NCBI RefSeq assembly: GCF_020873875.1
Contig: NZ_JAHWGU010000009.1
Span: 247,440-311,439, forward strand
Length of the DNA: 64,000 nt
Reading direction: 5' to 3'
From: Actinoplanes sp. DH11
GTDB lineage: Bacteria; Actinomycetota; Actinomycetes; Mycobacteriales; Micromonosporaceae
Positions 18,074-26,760 of this stretch are shown in pieces; within the stretch, counting starts at the first letter, position 1; each line of letters opens with the position of its first letter. Position numbers and translations under genes: made by a program. Under the pieces are notes generated by a model that saw only the letters and a program-made list of their open reading frames with translations, was not told the DNA's origin and ran no database searches.

Positions 18074-19071
18074 AGATCACGAACGAGTTCGTCGTGCACA
18101 CCCCGATCGATCGCGCCTGGCGGGTACTCACCGACCTGGAAGGCATCGCGCCGTGCATGCCGGGGGCCCAGCTCACCGGCGTCGACGGCGACGTCTACCG
18201 GGGCCGCGTCAAGGTCAAGGTCGGCCCGGTCGTCTCGGACTTCACCGGCACCGCCCAGTTCACCGAGAAGGACGACGCCGCCTACCGCGCGGTGATCGAC
18301 GCGAAGGGCCGGGACTCCCGCTCGGCGGGGAACGCGTCGGCTGCAGTGACGGCCTGGCTGACCCCGGCCGGCGACGACAGCACCAAGGTCAACGTCGAGA
18401 CGGACCTGAAGATCAGCGGGAAGCTGGCCCAGTTCGGCAGCGGCATGATCAAAGAGGTGTCGGGCAAGCTGCTGGCCCAGTTCGTGGCCAACCTGGAGAC
18501 CAAGCTGGCCGCCGAGGAGCCCGCTTCCCCTGCCGGCGCTCCGGCCGCCTCTGTGGCCGAGCCGGCCGCCGAAGGTGGCGCTTCCGCCGTCGCCGTCGAG
18601 ACCGCACCGGCCACCGCTGTGGCGCTGGGCGCGGTAGCACCCGGAAACCCCGACGTCGAGACCTCCGCGACCGCCCCGGCCGTCCCGAACCCGGCCGCGG
18701 GCACCGTCGAGCCGGCCGCCGGCCGGACCGCCACCGCGGCGGGCACACCCGACCCGGTCGCCCCGCTCAACGTCCCCGACGCCGAACTGATCAAGGCAGC
18801 GGAAAGCCCGGCCGCCGAGGACGCCCGGACCACCGCCACGGCCGCCGCGTCGACGACCACCCCGGCCGCCGCTTCACCCGCCGCTTCGCCTGCTTCGTCC
18901 ACTTCGTCTGCCGTCGCACCCGCCGGCGAGCGCAAGATCGAATCCGCGGAGCCGGAGGCCTTGGACCTGCTCGAAGTGGCCGGCACCTCCATCTACAAGC
19001 GAGCCGTCCCGGTGGTCGTCGGCGTGGCGGTCGTCGCCGCCGTCGTCGTCTGGTTCGCCGTCCGGCCCTGA
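18070..19071 (+). CDS. coxG: CoxG-type membrane-anchoring SRPBCC protein
   Basis: 333 residues. The N-terminal SRPBCC domain (about 1-150; MKITNEFVVHTPIDRAWRVL, IAPCMPGAQLTGV) is the CoxG/CODH subunit G family fold, thought to recruit CO dehydrogenase to the membrane. A long Ala/Pro/Thr-rich linker (about 155-300) follows, and the protein ends in one transmembrane helix (VPVVVGVAVVAAVVVWFAV) with an RP tail. The linker plus tail anchor fits a tethering role. ATG 18070 overlaps the coxD stop. Confidence 0.9.
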   Translation: MKITNEFVVHTPIDRAWRVLTDLEGIAPCMPGAQLTGVDGDVYRGRVKVKVGPVVSDFTGTAQFTEKDDAAYRAVIDAKGRDSRSAGNASAAVTAWLTPAGDDSTKVNVETDLKISGKLAQFGSGMIKEVSGKLLAQFVANLETKLAAEEPASPAGAPAASVAEPAAEGGASAVAVETAPATAVALGAVAPGNPDVETSATAPAVPNPAAGTVEPAAGRTATAAGTPDPVAPLNVPDAELIKAAESPAAEDARTTATAAASTTTPAAASPAASPASSTSSAVAPAGERKIESAEPEALDLLEVAGTSIYKRAVPVVVGVAVVAAVVVWFAVRP

Positions 19072-19084
19072 CCGGGCGGCGCCG

Positions 19085-20275
19085 GTGATGCTGCGGGGAG
19101 TCGACCGCGCCGCGTTCGCCGTCGCGTTCGTCGCCCGGCTGCGCCGTGCCGGGCTGCGCGCCGGTCTCACCGAGACCGACGACCTGGTCCGGGCGCTCGC
19201 GGCGAGTCCGCCCACGGCGCGGGACAGGCTCTACTGGACCGCGCGGATCACGCTGGTCCGGCGGCAACCGGACCTGGCGGCGTTCGACGAGGTCTTCGCC
19301 GCTGTCTTCGACGAAGCGGCCCCGCTGCCGCTGACCAGGGCGGCCGCACCGCCCGGCCGGCGGGACGACGGGGTGCACGTGAAGGTTCCGGCGGGCGGTG
19401 ACGGTACGGCCGCCGGTGACGGCCTGCCCTGGGCGACACTGCCGCCCGCCGTGGCCGCCGAGGAGGAGACCGGCGAGGAGTCCGGGCTGCACCTGCCCGA
19501 ACTGCGCCCGAGCGCCCTCGCCGCCCTGGCCGGCGTGCCCTTCGAGGAGCTGGACGAGGCACAGACGCGGGCGCTCGGCGAGGACCTGCGGGTGGCGTTG
19601 TCGCACTGGCCGCGGCGGCGCACCCGGCGGCACGCGGTCGACCCGGGCGGGCGGCGGGTGGCGTTGCGGCCCACCATCGCCCGGGCCCGGCGGACCGGCT
19701 GGGAGGCGATCGCGGTGATCCGGCAGCGGCCGGTCCGCGTACCGCGGCGGGTGGTCCTGCTCTGCGACGTCAGCGAGTCGATGCGGGCCCAGGCGGCCGC
19801 CTACCTGCAGCTGATGCGGGCGTTCAGCCTGGTCGCGGACGCGGAGTCGTTCGCGTTCGCCACCACCCTGACCCGGCTGACGCCGGTGCTGCGGCATGTC
19901 TCGGCGGCCGAGGCGGTGGAGCAGGCGAGCGCGGCGGTGACGGACCGGTTCGGCGGGACACGGATCGCCTCGAACGTACGGGCGGTGCTGGACTCGTACC
20001 ACGGGAATGCTCTGCGCGGCGCCGTGGTGATCATCGCGTCGGACGGGTGGGACAGTGATCCGCCCGAGCTGATGGCGTCCGTGATGGCGCGGTTGCGCCG
20101 CCGGGCGTACCGCATCGTCTGGCTCAATCCCCGCGCCGGCGCGCCCGCCTTCCGCCCACGGGTCGCGGCCATGGCCGCGGCGCTGCCGTTCTGTGACCGG
20201 CTGCTGCCGGGCGCCACGTTCGGTGACCTCGCGGCGGCGGCGCAGGTGATGCGGGAGATCAGCTCCAGAGGGTGA
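19085..20275 (+). CDS. coxE: CoxE-like von Willebrand factor A domain protein
   Basis: Partner of the CoxD ATPase in maturation of the CoxL active site; 396 residues. The C-terminal half is a VWA domain with a MIDAS motif CDVSESM and the later FGGTRIASN and IIASDGWDS segments. The Arg-rich stretch WPRRRTRRHAVDPGGRRV is typical of CoxE proteins. Starts GTG 19085 and ATG 19088 are equally possible. Its last 17 bp overlap the 3' end of the convergent LysR gene. Confidence 0.9.
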   Translation: MMLRGVDRAAFAVAFVARLRRAGLRAGLTETDDLVRALAASPPTARDRLYWTARITLVRRQPDLAAFDEVFAAVFDEAAPLPLTRAAAPPGRRDDGVHVKVPAGGDGTAAGDGLPWATLPPAVAAEEETGEESGLHLPELRPSALAALAGVPFEELDEAQTRALGEDLRVALSHWPRRRTRRHAVDPGGRRVALRPTIARARRTGWEAIAVIRQRPVRVPRRVVLLCDVSESMRAQAAAYLQLMRAFSLVADAESFAFATTLTRLTPVLRHVSAAEAVEQASAAVTDRFGGTRIASNVRAVLDSYHGNALRGAVVIIASDGWDSDPPELMASVMARLRRRAYRIVWLNPRAGAPAFRPRVAAMAAALPFCDRLLPGATFGDLAAAAQVMREISSRG

Positions 20276-21215
20276 CGTGCACGGACGGCCGGAACCGGGT
20301 CTTGTTGATGCCGGCGCCGCGCATCATGGCCTGGATCGCCCGCGGCGTGGAGGCGAACCGGGCCAGCTCACCGGCGGCGGACGGGGTGCCCGGGTCGGCC
20401 AGGGTGATCGAGTGCCAGACGTCTTCCAGGGTCGCGTGCGGGCCGCCGACGCCGACCAGATGTCCCTTGCGGACCTCGGGCGCGACGGCGAACGCGAGCG
20501 CCGCCGCGACACCCCGCCCGCGCTTCGCCTCCTCGAGGGCCGCCGCGTGGCTCTGGAAGATCTGCTGCCGTTCGTCGGGCACGCCCAGCCGGCGCACCAG
20601 GGTACGGATCGCGCCGCTGTCGGCGACCGCGGACGGGCCCAGCAGCCAGGTCTGTTCGCGCAGCTGACGCGGGGCGGGCTGGGTGCCGGTGAGCGGATGG
20701 TCGGGCGAGACGACCACGACGACCCGGTAGTACATGACGGGGCGGCACACCACCGCCAGGTCCGGCGCGGTCGGCGGCGGGCCGATCGCGATGTCGATGG
20801 AACGTTCGAGCAGGGACTCCACGAACGAGCCCGGGTTGCGGACGCTGAGTTCCAGGTCGAGGTCGGCGGCCCGGTTCGCGAACAACTCGATCAGACCTGG
20901 CGCGGCGTGCTCGGCGAAGAGGCTCGACGCACCCACCCGCAGCAGACGGCGCCCCTGACCGGCGGCACTGACCTCGAGGACGGTGATGTCCTGCAGGCCG
21001 AGCATCTCGGTGGCCCGGCTGGCCAGGCGCAGCCCGCCCGGTGTGAACGTCAGCCCGTGAGCGGTCCGTGAGAAGAGCTGGTCACCGAGCTCCTTGCGCA
21101 GCTGCCCGATGTGCAGGGACACCGCGGACTCGGAGACCTCCAGCTGCGCGGCGGCCAGCTTCACGGAGCCGCAGCGGACCACGGCGGAGTAGGCGCGTAA
21201 CTGTGTGGGGGTCAC
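20259..21215 (-). CDS. LysR-family transcriptional regulator
   Basis: A 318-residue LysR-type regulator. The N-terminal winged helix-turn-helix (MTPTQLRAYSAVVRCGSVKL, AAQLEVSESAVSLHIGQLRK) is followed by a LysR substrate-binding domain (LRVGASSLFAEHAAPGLIELF, ... GRGVAAALAFAVAPEV). The start is GTG 21215. It is convergent with coxE and divergent from the hydrolase at 21381. Either the hydrolase or the cox locus could be its target; a LysR-box-like inverted repeat at 21236-21255 favours the hydrolase and autoregulation. Confidence 0.9.
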   Translation of the reverse strand: MTPTQLRAYSAVVRCGSVKLAAAQLEVSESAVSLHIGQLRKELGDQLFSRTAHGLTFTPGGLRLASRATEMLGLQDITVLEVSAAGQGRRLLRVGASSLFAEHAAPGLIELFANRAADLDLELSVRNPGSFVESLLERSIDIAIGPPPTAPDLAVVCRPVMYYRVVVVVSPDHPLTGTQPAPRQLREQTWLLGPSAVADSGAIRTLVRRLGVPDERQQIFQSHAAALEEAKRGRGVAAALAFAVAPEVRKGHLVGVGGPHATLEDVWHSITLADPGTPSAAGELARFASTPRAIQAMMRGAGINKTRFRPSVHVTLWS

Positions 21216-21235
21216 AGTCCGTACATCCCCCTATG

Positions 21236-21255
21236 GAGTGATGGGTTGCTCACTC
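21236..21255. promoter_or_regulatory. LysR-type operator candidate
   Basis: GAGTGA-N8-TCACTC, a perfect 6-bp inverted repeat in the 165-bp gap between divergent lysR and hydrolase genes, of the T-N11-A kind. It lies 20 bp upstream of the lysR start, as expected for autoregulation. Confidence 0.5.
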
Positions 21256-21380
21256 TCAATCTATCGCGATCACGGCGCCCCGGCTGCCCACGCCGCCCGT
21301 CCCCGGCGATCTCACCGATGCTTGATCATGGATGGTCGTCCTAATCTGTGGCTGCGTCCGCGAGAAGGGAACGAGCACAC

Positions 21381-22145
21381 ATGCCCAGCTTCCAGGCCAC
21401 CGACGGGGTCGAGATCTGCTACGAGACCTGGGAGGGCGATCCGGCGCGGCCACCGGTCGTGCTGCACCACGGTTTCATCGCGAGCGGGTTCACCAACTGG
21501 GTGCAGCCCGGCGTGGTGGACGCGCTGACCGCCACCGGCCGCCGGGTGGTGGCCATCGACGCGCGGGGGCACGGCCGGTCCGGCAAGCCGCACGACCCGT
21601 CGTTCTACGGCGAGACCCGGATGTCCGAGGACGTCTCGACGCTGCTGGACCTGATCGGTGCGCCCGTCGTGGACCTGGTCGGCTACTCGATGGGGGCGAT
21701 CGTCTCCCTGATCACCGCCACCCGCGACCCGCGGATCCACCGCCTGGTGATCGGCGGGGTGGGCGCGGCGGTCGTCGAGCTCGGCGGCGTCGACACCCGG
21801 GTGATCGGCCCGGAACCGCTGCGCGAGGCACTCGGGGCTGCCGACCCGGCCACGATCACGAACGGGGCGGCGGCCGGGTTCCGCGCGTTCATCGACGCGG
21901 TCGGCGGCGACCGGGCCGCCCTCGCCGCGCAGGCCGCCCGGATGCACGCGGCGCCGATCCCGCTGGACACGATCGCGGTGCCGGCGCTGGTGCTGGCCGG
22001 TCGCGAGGACGCGCTGGCGGCCCGGCCCGAGGTGCTGGCCAAGGCGATCCCGGGCGCTCAGCTGACCGTCATCGACGGCGATCACCTGGGCGCGGTGCGG
22101 GAGCCCGCCTTCATCGCCACGCTGCTGGACTTCCTGAACGCCTAG
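21381..22145 (+). CDS. Alpha/beta-fold hydrolase
   Basis: A 254-residue soluble hydrolase. The oxyanion region is VLHHGFIASG, the nucleophile elbow is GYSMGA, a late Asp lies in LAGREDAL and the catalytic His in DGDHLGAV, so the triad is complete. ATG 21381 has GAGAAGGGA about 10 bases upstream. Substrate unknown. It is divergent from the LysR regulator, which probably controls it. Confidence 0.88.
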   Translation: MPSFQATDGVEICYETWEGDPARPPVVLHHGFIASGFTNWVQPGVVDALTATGRRVVAIDARGHGRSGKPHDPSFYGETRMSEDVSTLLDLIGAPVVDLVGYSMGAIVSLITATRDPRIHRLVIGGVGAAVVELGGVDTRVIGPEPLREALGAADPATITNGAAAGFRAFIDAVGGDRAALAAQAARMHAAPIPLDTIAVPALVLAGREDALAARPEVLAKAIPGAQLTVIDGDHLGAVREPAFIATLLDFLNA

Positions 22146-22175
22146 GCGGGGGGTTGTGCTGCCGGCTCCCTGACG

Positions 22176-22194
22176 GCCGTCACGGACGGCTTTT
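22176..22194 (+). terminator. Hairpin plus T-run after the hydrolase
   Basis: GCCGTC-ACG-GACGGC followed by TTTT, about 30 bases after the stop. It is one of the few sites in the window with a true T-tract. Confidence 0.7.
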
Positions 22195-22197
22195 GCG

Positions 22198-22246
22198 GGC
22201 GGCCTTCACGGGCGCGGCCTTCACGGGCGGCCTTCACGGGCGGCCG
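22198..22246. repeat. 16-bp tandem repeat at the amidoligase 3' end
   Basis: Units of GGCGGCCTTCACGGGC repeat about three times and run into the last codons of the amidoligase gene (stop at 22234). Confidence 0.7.
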
Positions 22247-23379
22247 GCCAGCGCCTCGGCGGCCAGGTCCAGCAGGTCCGCGCCCGCCGGGATCGGCTCC
22301 GGATCGAGGCACCGCTCCAGCAGCAGCTCGATGAGTGCGGCTCGGTCGACGATCTCGCCCTCGTCGAGCATGCCGGGCAGGATGCGGACCTCGACGGTGT
22401 CCCGCACCGGGGTGTCGGTGAGCAGCTGGGTGAGGTTGACGTCGTAGAACTTGGTGAGCCCGCCGTCCGCGGCGGCGCTGCGCAGGTCGTCGACGGCCGG
22501 GGTGCCGGCTACCGCCGCGACGAGCTGTTCGGGCAGCGGCGCGAGGCGGCGGCAGGCCGGGTTCGTCGCCAGCAGCGCCCGCAGCGGCTCGCGGTGGTGG
22601 GCGAACAGCCGCACCACGTTGGCCAGGGCGTGCGGTGCGCGGAACGGCCCGCCGTCCAGGTGCAGGTGCACGGCTGCCTCGGTCGGCACCGAGAAGCCCA
22701 GCTCCCGCGCGGGCCCGAGCAGCTCGGCCAGCGCCGCCCGGTGCCCACCGGCGAGCGGGGGAGTGATCACCTCGCAGGGGCGTTCCCGTTCGCCGGAGAG
22801 CGGCGCGGCCAGGGCGATCGTGGCGCCGGCCGGGTCGTCCAGGCGCAAGAACCGGCCGTGTTCCCGGGTCTCGGCGCCCCACAGTTCCGCCACCGGGTCC
22901 AGCACGACCGGCAGGTGCGAGCCCGGGTCGCACTGCGCGGCGATCAGGCGCAGCAGGCGGCCGTCGTCGGTGAGTATCCGGAACCAGCCGGGCACGGCCG
23001 GCGCACGAGGGTCCAGGCCGTCCAGCAGCGTGACGTCGTCGACGAGCGTGCAGAGCAGGGAGCCGTCGGCGCGGCGTACCTCGAAGCCCTGCGTCAGGTG
23101 CAGGAACCGCCCGAGGCCGGGGGCCAGCGACGGCTCACTGTCGTGGTGCCAGACCGGCCGGACACTGCCCCCGCAGCGCCCGGCCAGGTCGAACGCGAGG
23201 GTGCGTCGGCTGACGCCGGGCGGCGCCATCAGCTCGATCTCGAACCCGATGCGCCGGCGTAGCCGCTCCGGCCCGGCCTGATCGGCCGGCCCTCGCGCGG
23301 CTTGATCGGCGGGCCGCCGCGCGGCTTGATCGGGCCGCCGCGCGGCCTGGTCGGCGGACTTCGGCGGGCGCGGGGTCAC
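22234..23379 (-). CDS. Amidoligase-family protein (GCS/COOH-NH2 ligase fold)
   Basis: A 381-residue protein with the amidoligase pattern: GFEIEL (about residue 45), VWHHDSEPSL, CEVITPPL, the His-rich AAVHLHLDGGPFRAP and a C-terminal VEVRILPGMLD. The family is predicted to form amide bonds between carboxyl and amino groups; the substrate is unknown. The N-terminus carries four DQAARRP-type repeats from a DNA tandem repeat (about 23276-23355). Start GTG 23379 overlaps the stop of the preceding gene (GTGA), so it is co-expressed with the sigma-factor operon. Confidence 0.75.
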   Translation of the reverse strand: MTPRPPKSADQAARRPDQAARRPADQAARGPADQAGPERLRRRIGFEIELMAPPGVSRRTLAFDLAGRCGGSVRPVWHHDSEPSLAPGLGRFLHLTQGFEVRRADGSLLCTLVDDVTLLDGLDPRAPAVPGWFRILTDDGRLLRLIAAQCDPGSHLPVVLDPVAELWGAETREHGRFLRLDDPAGATIALAAPLSGERERPCEVITPPLAGGHRAALAELLGPARELGFSVPTEAAVHLHLDGGPFRAPHALANVVRLFAHHREPLRALLATNPACRRLAPLPEQLVAAVAGTPAVDDLRSAAADGGLTKFYDVNLTQLLTDTPVRDTVEVRILPGMLDEGEIVDRAALIELLLERCLDPEPIPAGADLLDLAAEALAGRP

Positions 23380-24215
23380 GGCTTGAACGGCAGCGGATCG
23401 CCGGCCAGCACCTTCTTGCCGCCGGCGATCTTGGCGGCCCAGGCGTCCTCCAGCTTCCACAGCTCAGCGAGCTTCACCGCGTCGTCGATGTCGTAGCCGG
23501 CGTCGAAGAACGCGGCCACCTGCTTGCTCTCCTTCGCCTCCTTGATCCGCTGCGGGTCGGCCTCGACGCCCGGCAGCTTCTTGCCGGCGAGCAGCCGCTT
23601 GCCGCCCTCCACCTTCGCCTCGAACGGGTCGTCGAGCTTCCACAGTTTCGCCAGCTCGACGGCGTCGTCCCAGTCGTACCCGGCGGAGAAGTAGGCATCC
23701 AGCCGCTTCTGCATGGCCGCGTCGACGGAGGGCCGCTCGACCGGCTCCTCGGCCTCCTCGGCGGGGCCCGGCGCGACCGGCAGCTCCTCGCCGAGCATCA
23801 GCCGGCGTCCGGCCTCGGCCTTGACGGCGCCGATGTTCTCCGGGCTCATTCGCCACAGCTCGGCCAGCTCGACCGCCTCGTTGTAGCTGTAGCCGGCCCC
23901 GAAGAACGCGTCATAACGCGCCAGCAACTCCCGCTCGGCCGCCGACGGGTCAGGTGACGGCTGCGGGGGAGCGGCCGCCGGGAGCCCGGCAACCGGGACG
24001 GGCTGCGGCCCGGCGGGCAGCACGGCGGGCAGGTTCGCGATCCCGGCGATCAGCCCGGCGCTCAGCACCGCGCCACCGGCGGCCTGTGCGCCGCGCCGGC
24101 GCCAGCGGTGCTTGCGGGCCAGCTCCTCGACCCGCGCATACACCACCGCCGGGTCCGGTGTCTGGTTCTCGTGTGTCTGAAAGGCTTCACGAAGCCGGTC
24201 GGCGTGCTGGGTCAC
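23376..24215 (-). CDS. Membrane protein with three internal repeats, possible anti-sigma partner
   Basis: 279 residues. A cytoplasmic N-terminus of about 40 residues (PAVVYARVEELARKHRWRRR) leads to one transmembrane helix (GGAVLSAGLIAGIANLPAVL), a Pro-rich linker, and three roughly 45-residue repeats with the pattern FxAGYxxxDAVELAxLWKL ... GGKxLLAGxxLP. It is encoded immediately after the SigE-family sigma factor (ATGA overlap) and before the amidoligase. Position and topology suggest an anti-sigma factor with an external sensory repeat region. No known family recognised. Confidence 0.75.
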   Translation of the reverse strand: MTQHADRLREAFQTHENQTPDPAVVYARVEELARKHRWRRRGAQAAGGAVLSAGLIAGIANLPAVLPAGPQPVPVAGLPAAAPPQPSPDPSAAERELLARYDAFFGAGYSYNEAVELAELWRMSPENIGAVKAEAGRRLMLGEELPVAPGPAEEAEEPVERPSVDAAMQKRLDAYFSAGYDWDDAVELAKLWKLDDPFEAKVEGGKRLLAGKKLPGVEADPQRIKEAKESKQVAAFFDAGYDIDDAVKLAELWKLEDAWAAKIAGGKKVLAGDPLPFKP

Positions 24216-24736
24216 GACTTCTCCTCGGCGTGGATCCGGTGTTCCTGATGGTCCTGCTCGTCGAGCCGGAGGGTGCGCAGAGCCTTCGAGGCCTGACTGC
24301 GCACCGTCGCGGGTGAGCAGTTCAGCAGATCGGCGATCGCATTGTCATCGAGCTGTTCGTAGTAGCGCAGCACCAGCACGGCCCGCTGCTTGCGCCCCAG
24401 CAGGGCCAGCCGGTTCCAGAGCGCGTCCGCCTCGACCACGTTCTGTGCATGGTCGACGACGCCGCCCCGGGCATCGTCGAGCTCGGTCAGGCGTTCGCCG
24501 GCCGCGTGCACATGCCGGGCCGCCCAGCTGCGCCGCCAGGACAGGTACTCGTTGAGCACCATCCGGCGGACATAGGCGTCCGGTGAATCCGCGCCGGAGA
24601 TCCGCCGCCACCGGACATGCGCCCGGGCCAGCACCTCCTGCACGACGTCCTGCGCCAGCTCACGGTCGCCGGTCAGCACGACCGCGTACCGCAGCAGGCT
24701 GGGCAGGCGAGCCGCCGCGAATTGCTCGAAGGTCAC
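24212..24736 (-). CDS. SigE-family RNA polymerase sigma factor
   Basis: A 174-residue ECF sigma factor of the actinobacterial SigE subgroup. Region 2 includes LLRYAVVLTGDRELAQDVVQEVL and RWRRI. Region 4 includes LGRKQRAVLVLRYYEQLDDNAIADLL and a helix-turn-helix SPATVRSQASKALRTLR. Start is GTG 24736 with AAAGGT upstream. It heads an operon with the repeat-bearing membrane protein and the amidoligase. Confidence 0.9.
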   Translation of the reverse strand: MTFEQFAAARLPSLLRYAVVLTGDRELAQDVVQEVLARAHVRWRRISGADSPDAYVRRMVLNEYLSWRRSWAARHVHAAGERLTELDDARGGVVDHAQNVVEADALWNRLALLGRKQRAVLVLRYYEQLDDNAIADLLNCSPATVRSQASKALRTLRLDEQDHQEHRIHAEEKS

Positions 24737-25070
24737 ACCTTTCAGACGCTCCCAGATGCCCCCTCGTGTACTCGGATCCCGAACTTTTTTCTCCGAGTAC
24801 GCGTCCCGGCCGCCCCCACCGCAACCACCGCCGTCCCGTCAGCCCTCGCCACCTGCGGTCCATGCCCCGGCGCGACCCGCCGCCGGCCCCGGCGCACAGC
24901 AGGCATCCGGCCGCACCGAGGCAGCGCCCGGGGCGCAGTGGTGCCGGTCGCGCCGGGTGCAGCAGCGGCCGGTGGCGCCGGGGTGCAGCGGCGCCAATCG
25001 TCGAGGTCGCGCCGGCTCCAGCAGCGGCCGACCGCGCCGGGGTCGCGCCGGACCAGCGCGGCAAACGGTG
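24737..25070. other. Intergenic region, GC-rich low-complexity
   Basis: 334 bp between the sigma-factor start and the stop of the GerW-like gene. The first 60 bp probably contain the sigma-operon promoter. The remainder (about 24870-25065) is a degenerate mix of GGCGCCGGGGTGCAGCGG and GCAGCGGCCG blocks. Open frames here lack protein-like composition, and I see no gene. Confidence 0.6.
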
Positions 25071-25520
25071 TCAGCGGCGGCGGCGCAGAACCGAGCGAAC
25101 CACCAGCAGCGCGGCCAGAAGCACCAGCTGCCCGCCGGCGACGATCGCGTTGACGTTCACCGCCGGCCGCCAGCTGACGTCGCCGTCCTTGATGACGTAG
25201 ACCCCGGCGGGCCGCGCCGAGAAACCGAACCCGCCCCCGGAGCCCTCACCCTGCCCCGGCTCCTTCGCCGGCCCGCTCCGGCCACCGGCAGCCAGGCCGC
25301 CGTCGCCGCCGTCGCCGGGCGCGGAGCCGGAGCCGGAGCCGCCGGTCGCCACGCTGCCACTGCCGGAGCCGCCTCCGCCGCCGCCGGAGACGACGGCGAC
25401 CGGGACGACCGTCACGCCGTCTCTCTCGATCGGTGTGCCGAAGACCCGCGACGCGGATGCGCCGTCGAGGCCCTCGCGAGCCCTGCTGAGGATGTCGTTG
25501 GCGCTGAGACTGGGAGCCAT
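25071..25520 (-). CDS. GerW/YtfJ-family sporulation-type protein
   Basis: A 149-residue protein. It follows the YtfJ/GerW pattern: VFGTPIERDGVTVVPVAVV, then a glycine-rich loop (GGGGGGSGSGS), GGFGFSARPAGVYVIKDGDV, and WRPAVNVNAIV. A C-terminal hydrophobic helix (GGQLVLLAALLVVRSVL) and Arg-rich end suggest membrane attachment. The family is linked to spore germination in Bacillus; in actinomycetes its function is not established. Start ATG 25520. Confidence 0.85.
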   Translation of the reverse strand: MAPSLSANDILSRAREGLDGASASRVFGTPIERDGVTVVPVAVVSGGGGGGSGSGSVATGGSGSGSAPGDGGDGGLAAGGRSGPAKEPGQGEGSGGGFGFSARPAGVYVIKDGDVSWRPAVNVNAIVAGGQLVLLAALLVVRSVLRRRR

Positions 25521-25603
25521 GGGGTGATCCCTTCGCTGCGAGGCGTGCCATGACCCTCCACAGTGCCCCGCCCCGGCATCCGGCGACAGCCCAGCGGCAG
25601 GAG

Positions 25604-26611
25604 TCAGACAGCCGGCGGTGGAAGGACAGCCGGCGGTGGCGCCGTGCTGGAGCGCAGGATCAGCCGGGTGGGTACCAGGTCGGTGCCGGGTGTGCTCGGC
25701 TCGTCGTGGATCTGGTCCAGCAGCAGCCGGACGCAGCGCCGGCCCACCTCGGCGAAGTCCTGGTGGACGGTGGTCAGCGGCGGCAGGTAGGCCGACGCGT
25801 CCGCGATGTCGTCGAACCCGACCACGCTCACGTCGGCCGGCACCGCGCGGCCCGATTCGTGCAGGGCGCGCAGCACGCCCAGGGCCATCTGGTCGTTCGC
25901 CGTGAAGATCGCCGTGCAGGCCGGGTCGGCGGCCAGCCGCAGCCCGGCCCGGTATCCGGAGTCGGCCGACCAGTCGCCGCGTTCGACGGCGGGGACGACG
26001 CGGCCGGCCTCTTCCAGGGCGGAGCGCCAGGCGCCGGCGCGGCGTTCGGCGGCGAACGACTCGGCCGGGCCGGCGAGGTGGTGGACGGTGCGGTGGCCGA
26101 GGCCGAGCAGGTGCCGGACGGCTTGCCGGGCGCCGTCGGCCTGGTCGGTGTCGACCACCGGGTAGCGGTCGCCGGCGTCGGAGTCGACGACCACCACGTG
26201 CACGCCGGGCGGGAGGAAGACGGCGGTGGAGTCGAGCAGGTGCACCTCGATGATCAGGATGACGCCGTCGACGGCGAGCTCGCCCATCCTGGTGAAGGCG
26301 CCGAGCACGTTGTCCTGGGTGGGCATGCCGACCGGGATGAGGGTGATCGCGTACCCCTCGGCGGCGGCGTGGGTGGCGATGGCCTCCACGGTCCGGCTGT
26401 TGCCGGTGGACGCCAGTCCGAAAAGGATCACGCCGATGGTGTTGAACCGGCCGTATCGCAGGGAGCGCGCCGCGCTGTTGGGCCGGTAACCGAGTTCGCG
26501 CATCGCGGCGAGGACCTGTTCCCGGGTGGACTCGACGACGCCGGACTGGCCGTTGGCGACGCGGGAGACGGTCTGCGAGGAGACGCCGGCGAGCCGGGCC
26601 ACGTCGGCCAT
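25604..26611 (-). CDS. LacI-family transcriptional regulator
   Basis: A repressor of about 335 residues. The N-terminal helix-turn-helix is MADVARLAGVSSQTVSRVAN with the hinge helix YRPNSAARSL, followed by a periplasmic-binding-like sugar domain (TIGVILFGLASTGN ... IFTANDQMALGVLRAL ... DVSVVGFDDI). ATG 26611 is the conservative start. An AAGGAG at 26683-26688 has only an in-frame ATC at the right distance, and an in-frame GTG at 26722 lacks a ribosome site, so the true start may be further upstream. It is divergent from the sugar importer, which it likely represses. Confidence 0.88.
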   Translation of the reverse strand: MADVARLAGVSSQTVSRVANGQSGVVESTREQVLAAMRELGYRPNSAARSLRYGRFNTIGVILFGLASTGNSRTVEAIATHAAAEGYAITLIPVGMPTQDNVLGAFTRMGELAVDGVILIIEVHLLDSTAVFLPPGVHVVVVDSDAGDRYPVVDTDQADGARQAVRHLLGLGHRTVHHLAGPAESFAAERRAGAWRSALEEAGRVVPAVERGDWSADSGYRAGLRLAADPACTAIFTANDQMALGVLRALHESGRAVPADVSVVGFDDIADASAYLPPLTTVHQDFAEVGRRCVRLLLDQIHDEPSTPGTDLVPTRLILRSSTAPPPAVLPPPAV

Positions 26612-26726
26612 GGAGACGCGTTGTTTGCGCCGCCCGCCGGGGACGTCGGAGCCGGCGCGGAGCCGCTGAGCTTCGATGGTGACTCCTTGACGGTGCTGGT
26701 GACCCGTGCCACTATACGGCACACAC

Positions 26727-26738
26727 GTTTACGTAAAC
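26727..26738. promoter_or_regulatory. LacI-family operator 1
   Basis: Perfect palindrome GTTTACGTAAAC with a central CpG-type step, the form of LacI/GalR operators, in the gap between the divergent lacI-type and permease genes. Confidence 0.75.
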
Positions 26739-26760
26739 ATCCTGTCACGTACGCGAAATT

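Noticed and set aside
24870..25065. Small gene in the gap between the sigma factor and the GerW-like gene
   Set aside because: Frames in both directions are low-complexity Arg/Ala/Pro sequence with no ribosome site or recognisable domain.
26611..26722. LacI start at an ATC following AAGGAG, or at GTG 26722
   Set aside because: ATC starts are very rare and the GTG has no ribosome site and would add 37 non-conserved residues. ATG 26611 begins exactly at the helix-turn-helix, so I kept it with a caveat.
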